Shown here: in pieces, positions 6,861 through 8,885 of the stretch
How positions within the stretch are numbered: position 1 is the stretch's first letter
Layout of the letters: each line of letters starts with the position of its first letter
From: Candidatus Poseidoniales archaeon
GTDB lineage: Archaea > Thermoplasmatota > Poseidoniia > Poseidoniales > Poseidoniaceae
Direction of reading: 5' to 3'
Assembly: GCA_012270265.1 (NCBI GenBank)
Contig: JAAXIR010000222.1
Coordinates: forward strand, 1-8,885
Length of the DNA stretch: 8,885 bases
The notes under the pieces: generated by a model
Told to the model about the DNA's origin: nothing
The model's input: the letters and a program-made list of their open reading frames with translations, nothing else
Database searches by the model: none
Program-made: the position numbers and the translations under genes

Positions 6861-6883
6861 TGATTCGACCGTTAGGGTACTTC

Positions 6884-7186
6884 ATGGCGGAAACTCCCTT
6901 CGACAACATCTACGACCTTTCATCACTTCAACTTGAGCAGTTGGATGAGGCTGAAGATTTGATGCTCAAAAACGATCTTGGTGCAGCAGAACGTCTCCTC
7001 TTGAGTATGCTCGAGGAAGACCAAGAATGCATTCCAGTGTTGTCAAACCTTGGTCACTTGTACGGCCGTCATCTCTCTGAGTTTGAGACTGCTGTTTCGT
7101 ATTACGATAAGGTTCTCCACCTTGAGCCAGACAATGCTTGGGCTCGTGATGCTCGTCGTCGTTACCTTCGATTCGTCGACAAATAA
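6884..7186 (+). CDS. Small TPR-repeat protein
   Basis: 100 residues from ATG 6884. The frame stays open upstream to 6785, but that part (Cys, Arg and Val rich) does not look like the acidic, leucine-rich protein that follows, so I chose 6884. Residues 14-45 form an acidic helical pair resembling a degenerate repeat. A recognisable tetratricopeptide repeat follows at about 50-84, with Asn-Leu-Gly-His-Leu-Tyr in its first helix and Tyr-Tyr-Asp-Lys-Val-Leu then Leu-Glu-Pro-Asp-Asn at its end. A basic capping helix (Arg-Arg-Arg-Tyr) closes the protein. Such proteins usually act as protein-protein adaptors. It lies 35 bp before the FtsZ-like gene on the same strand, so a link to that protein is possible by context only. 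Confidence 0.85.
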   Translation: MAETPFDNIYDLSSLQLEQLDEAEDLMLKNDLGAAERLLLSMLEEDQECIPVLSNLGHLYGRHLSEFETAVSYYDKVLHLEPDNAWARDARRRYLRFVDK

Positions 7187-7221
7187 GGTAAGTTCAAGGG
7201 CGTCTTCGACAAGGCATTGTC

Positions 7222-8130
7222 ATGGAGTCGTCACAAATCCTCATCGCAGGAATTGGGGGGCTCGGTTGCGTTTGGGCTGCCCGGGCCCATCAAAGAGGTG
7301 CTGGAGCATCGTTGCTGATGCTTGATGCTGACGATCGGTTTCCCGATGTAGACGGAGCACACATCATTCGCCTCGGGCACACCTTGGATGCGTTAGGTTG
7401 CGCCGCGCTCCCTCCACTTGCTGAGCAGCGGATGAGGGGATTAGCAACCCGAACACGTCCTTTTCTTGAGCAAGCGGAATTGGTCATCATCGTTGCAGGG
7501 TTGGGTGGAGGTACAGGGACCGGTGCTTCGCATGAATTCGCCCGACAGGCAAAACTCCACGGGGCAACAGTCCTCTCCATTGCAGCCCTCCCATTCGATA
7601 GTCAACCGACACGAAAGAAGCTCGCAGAAGCCGAGATTCAACGACTGGAACACCATTCAGATGTTTGTGTACAACTCTCACTCCAACGACTGGCTCGACA
7701 AGCTCGAGCCAGGGGCAAAGATTGGAGCATGGGTTCGGAGTGGGTTGAAGATTTGATCGATGGATTGGTTCGCACACTTCTTTCGATGGGACTTATCAAT
7801 CTCGATTTGATGGACTTGCGAGCCATTGTTCAACACAAAGGAGGCTCCACCATGCTGGTGGGTACTGGTCACCACGAGCAGTTGGACGATCTCTACAATG
7901 CAACCATCAAGGCGCCACTGGCTCCGATGAACGTCGCTGGTGCGAAAGGCTGTCTCCTTCAAATCGAGGGTGGCTTGGGCATGACGATTGGTCAAGTGGA
8001 CGAGATTGCAACGGCTCTCACATCCGCCGTTGCTTCCGATGCCCAAGTGATTCTGGGTGCTCGAGTTTCTCCCGATCTTGAAGGAACGATTCGCATTGTC
8101 ATGCTGCTTTCTGGCATCGGTGAGGATTAA
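7222..8130 (+). CDS. Divergent FtsZ/tubulin-family GTPase without C-terminal tail
   Basis: 302 residues. The tubulin/FtsZ signature GGGTGTG is at 95-101, preceded by a hydrophobic strand and Ala-Gly-Leu. The T7 loop Asn193-x-Asp195-x-x-Asp198 that completes GTP hydrolysis in the neighbouring subunit is intact. The C-terminal FtsZ domain is recognisable (Gly-Ala-Lys-Gly-Cys-Leu-Leu near 239-246 and Ile-Leu-Gly-Ala-Arg near 277-281). The N-terminal T1 loop is unusual: GIGGLG at 10-15 in place of the usual GGGGNN, so the nucleotide-contacting asparagines are missing. The protein stops at the end of the globular core, without the linker and conserved C-terminal peptide that tether FtsZ to the membrane; most FtsZ proteins are 350-400 residues. 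AAGG at 7211-7214 is a fair ribosome binding site for ATG 7222. It is probably a paralogous filament protein or regulator and not the main division FtsZ, though that cannot be told from one window. Confidence 0.88.
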   Translation: MESSQILIAGIGGLGCVWAARAHQRGAGASLLMLDADDRFPDVDGAHIIRLGHTLDALGCAALPPLAEQRMRGLATRTRPFLEQAELVIIVAGLGGGTGTGASHEFARQAKLHGATVLSIAALPFDSQPTRKKLAEAEIQRLEHHSDVCVQLSLQRLARQARARGKDWSMGSEWVEDLIDGLVRTLLSMGLINLDLMDLRAIVQHKGGSTMLVGTGHHEQLDDLYNATIKAPLAPMNVAGAKGCLLQIEGGLGMTIGQVDEIATALTSAVASDAQVILGARVSPDLEGTIRIVMLLSGIGED

Positions 8131-8795
8131 TCCAAAAGTTCGATTTCATCGTCCCATTGCGTTTCATCACCGAGCGTTTCAGGCGTCTGATTCCAATCAA
8201 CGGGATCGCCAATGCTCTCCTCGAGGGTAGGGGCCTCTTCCAGACTCTTTGGTGCTGATTCTTGCTCCCCATCGATCTCGTTTACAGAGGGTTCCGGTTC
8301 ACTTGATGGTTCGTGTATCTCCAAATTGATCACGGATTGAACGATGCCTCGATCACTGTTGATGCGGTTTGTTTTCGCTTCGAGCATGCTTCGTTGCGAC
8401 CACACAACTGTAGCTACAACAAGGATATGGCCTCCGATAAGGACGGTTCGAACATCATCCATGACCGAGGTAATCATCGCTACACTACCAGCATAGGCGT
8501 AACCGAAAGCAACACCCCAAAAGAGTGCATTGTCGCGTGTGAACAGGGAGGATTCGGAGCCCTCGCCTTTGCTCGTCAAAGCCCATATTGCAAGGAAAAC
8601 CGTGACGATCATTAGAAGCAGTTCTTCAATGAAGATGAGCGTGTCTGTCGATGCAGAATCGATGCTTCTGAAAATACTCAACACGTGCCAGGTGATGAAC
8701 AGCTGTGTCGCCCAGAACCATTTTCTTGCTACAACGTGTGTAACTGAATGAAGAGATGCTTCCTTTCGTTGAGTCCACGTAGCATAGATGCACAA
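8127..8795 (-). CDS. Multi-helix membrane protein with acidic C-terminal tail, start uncertain
   Basis: 222 residues if read from TTG 8795; the frame is closed upstream by TAA at 8841-8843, and no ATG lies between that stop and 8795. Four transmembrane helices are visible at about residues 26-44, 52-74, 88-110 and 116-134. They are followed by a soluble tail of about 80 residues that is strongly acidic and rich in Ser, Pro and Glu, ending Glu-Leu-Leu-Asp. A fifth hydrophobic segment lies across the putative TTG start, which suggests the real N-terminus is further upstream in another frame (see 8796-8868). The TTG has no convincing ribosome binding site. I recognise no family. The stop codon overlaps the FtsZ-like stop on the other strand within a shared TTAA. 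Confidence 0.75.
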   Translation of the reverse strand: MCIYATWTQRKEASLHSVTHVVARKWFWATQLFITWHVLSIFRSIDSASTDTLIFIEELLLMIVTVFLAIWALTSKGEGSESSLFTRDNALFWGVAFGYAYAGSVAMITSVMDDVRTVLIGGHILVVATVVWSQRSMLEAKTNRINSDRGIVQSVINLEIHEPSSEPEPSVNEIDGEQESAPKSLEEAPTLEESIGDPVDWNQTPETLGDETQWDDEIELLD

Positions 8796-8868
8796 TCCAT
8801 AGACAGCAAACGAAAACAGATACGGCCAAACACTGAATGATTAACTTCACAAAACGCAGCGCAGTCAT
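8796..8868 (-). other. Probable 5' end of the 8127-8795 gene, displaced by a frameshift
   Basis: An ATG at 8868 opens another frame that starts with a basic N-terminus (Met-Thr-Ala-Leu-Arg-Phe-Val-Lys) and runs into a hydrophobic stretch; a stop codon lies directly before this ATG. Removing one T from the TTTT run at 8813-8816 (minus strand) would join this frame to the downstream gene. The join gives an uninterrupted first membrane helix of about 22 residues followed by Thr-Gln-Arg-Lys-Glu. This could be a sequencing or assembly error, or a true frameshift mutation. Confidence 0.5.
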
Positions 8869-8885
8869 TCAGTCACTGCAAACGT

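Larger units (their letters stand above)
6741..6883. promoter_or_regulatory. Divergent intergenic region between the Rieske/cytochrome b operon and the TPR gene
   Basis: 143 bp must hold the promoters for both the minus-strand operon and the plus-strand TPR/FtsZ-like pair. On the minus strand GTTTAAGG at about 6773-6780 is a weak TATA-like element about 35 bases before the start. On the plus strand AAAATGTAA at 6835-6843 is a possible weak TATA-like element about 40 bases before ATG 6884. The 8-mer GTGATTCG occurs twice (6791-6798 and 6860-6867). None of these is strong enough to name with certainty. An in-frame plus-strand extension upstream of 6884 exists but looks noncoding. Confidence 0.45.

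Noticed and set aside
6785..6883. N-terminal extension of the TPR protein
   Set aside because: The frame is open, but its composition is unlike the rest of the protein and it would consume the divergent promoter region; ATG 6884 is preferred.
7222..7300. ThiF/MoeB-like or Rossmann nucleotide-binding start (GIGGLG) in the 7222 gene
   Set aside because: The local motif resembles E1-like enzymes, but the later GGGTGTG, the T7 NxDxxD and the C-terminal domain are FtsZ-family features in the right order, so the FtsZ assignment stands.
1..8885. tRNA, rRNA, CRISPR arrays, insertion sequences
   Set aside because: I saw no cloverleaf-like sequence, regularly spaced repeats, transposase or terminal inverted repeats; nearly all bases are accounted for by protein genes.

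Overview
The window holds nine protein-coding genes, one of them cut by the left edge. There are no RNA genes, no mobile elements and no CRISPR array. I judge it a piece of a planktonic archaeal genome, most likely a Poseidoniales (Marine Group II)-like euryarchaeon. The grounds are a roughly balanced base composition, compact gene packing, GAGGTGAT-type ribosome binding sites, a short divergent FtsZ-family protein, and a Rieske/cytochrome b operon joined to a heterodisulfide-reductase-like iron-sulfur protein. The lineage is inferred from gene content; no marker gene settles it.

Layout. Bases 2-945 (+) carry three tightly packed genes: the end of a membrane protein, a two-cluster ferredoxin and a small two-helix membrane protein. 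They run tail-to-tail, with 2 bp between, into a five-gene minus-strand operon (6740 down to 948). In transcription order this encodes: a secreted, C-terminally anchored Reeler-like protein with a CxCH motif; a small two-helix membrane protein; a Tat-exported Rieske protein; a cytochrome b6-like N-terminal half of cytochrome b; and a 931-residue protein. That last protein joins the C-terminal half of cytochrome b (subunit IV-like, PDWY motif) to an extracytoplasmic domain and then to a cytoplasmic HdrD/GlpC-like module (two 4Fe-4S ferredoxin motifs and two CCG domains). A 143-bp divergent spacer follows, then a plus-strand pair: a 100-residue TPR protein and a 302-residue FtsZ-like GTPase. The FtsZ-like gene overlaps tail-to-tail by 4 bp with a minus-strand membrane protein whose 5' end looks frameshifted.

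How the genes may work together. The minus-strand operon looks like a complete b6f-type quinol oxidoreductase core. The Rieske cluster and PDWY loop would sit on the outer face, with two b hemes across the membrane. The cysteine that carries heme c_n (c_i) in cytochrome b6 is also present in the same YCLGG context. No cytochrome c1 or f gene is present. Instead the inner face carries a covalently fused iron-sulfur module of the kind that reduces heterodisulfides or oxidises lactate or glycerol-3-phosphate. This suggests an electron link between the quinone pool and a cytoplasmic thiol/disulfide or ferredoxin partner, and it is the main reason to look at this window again.
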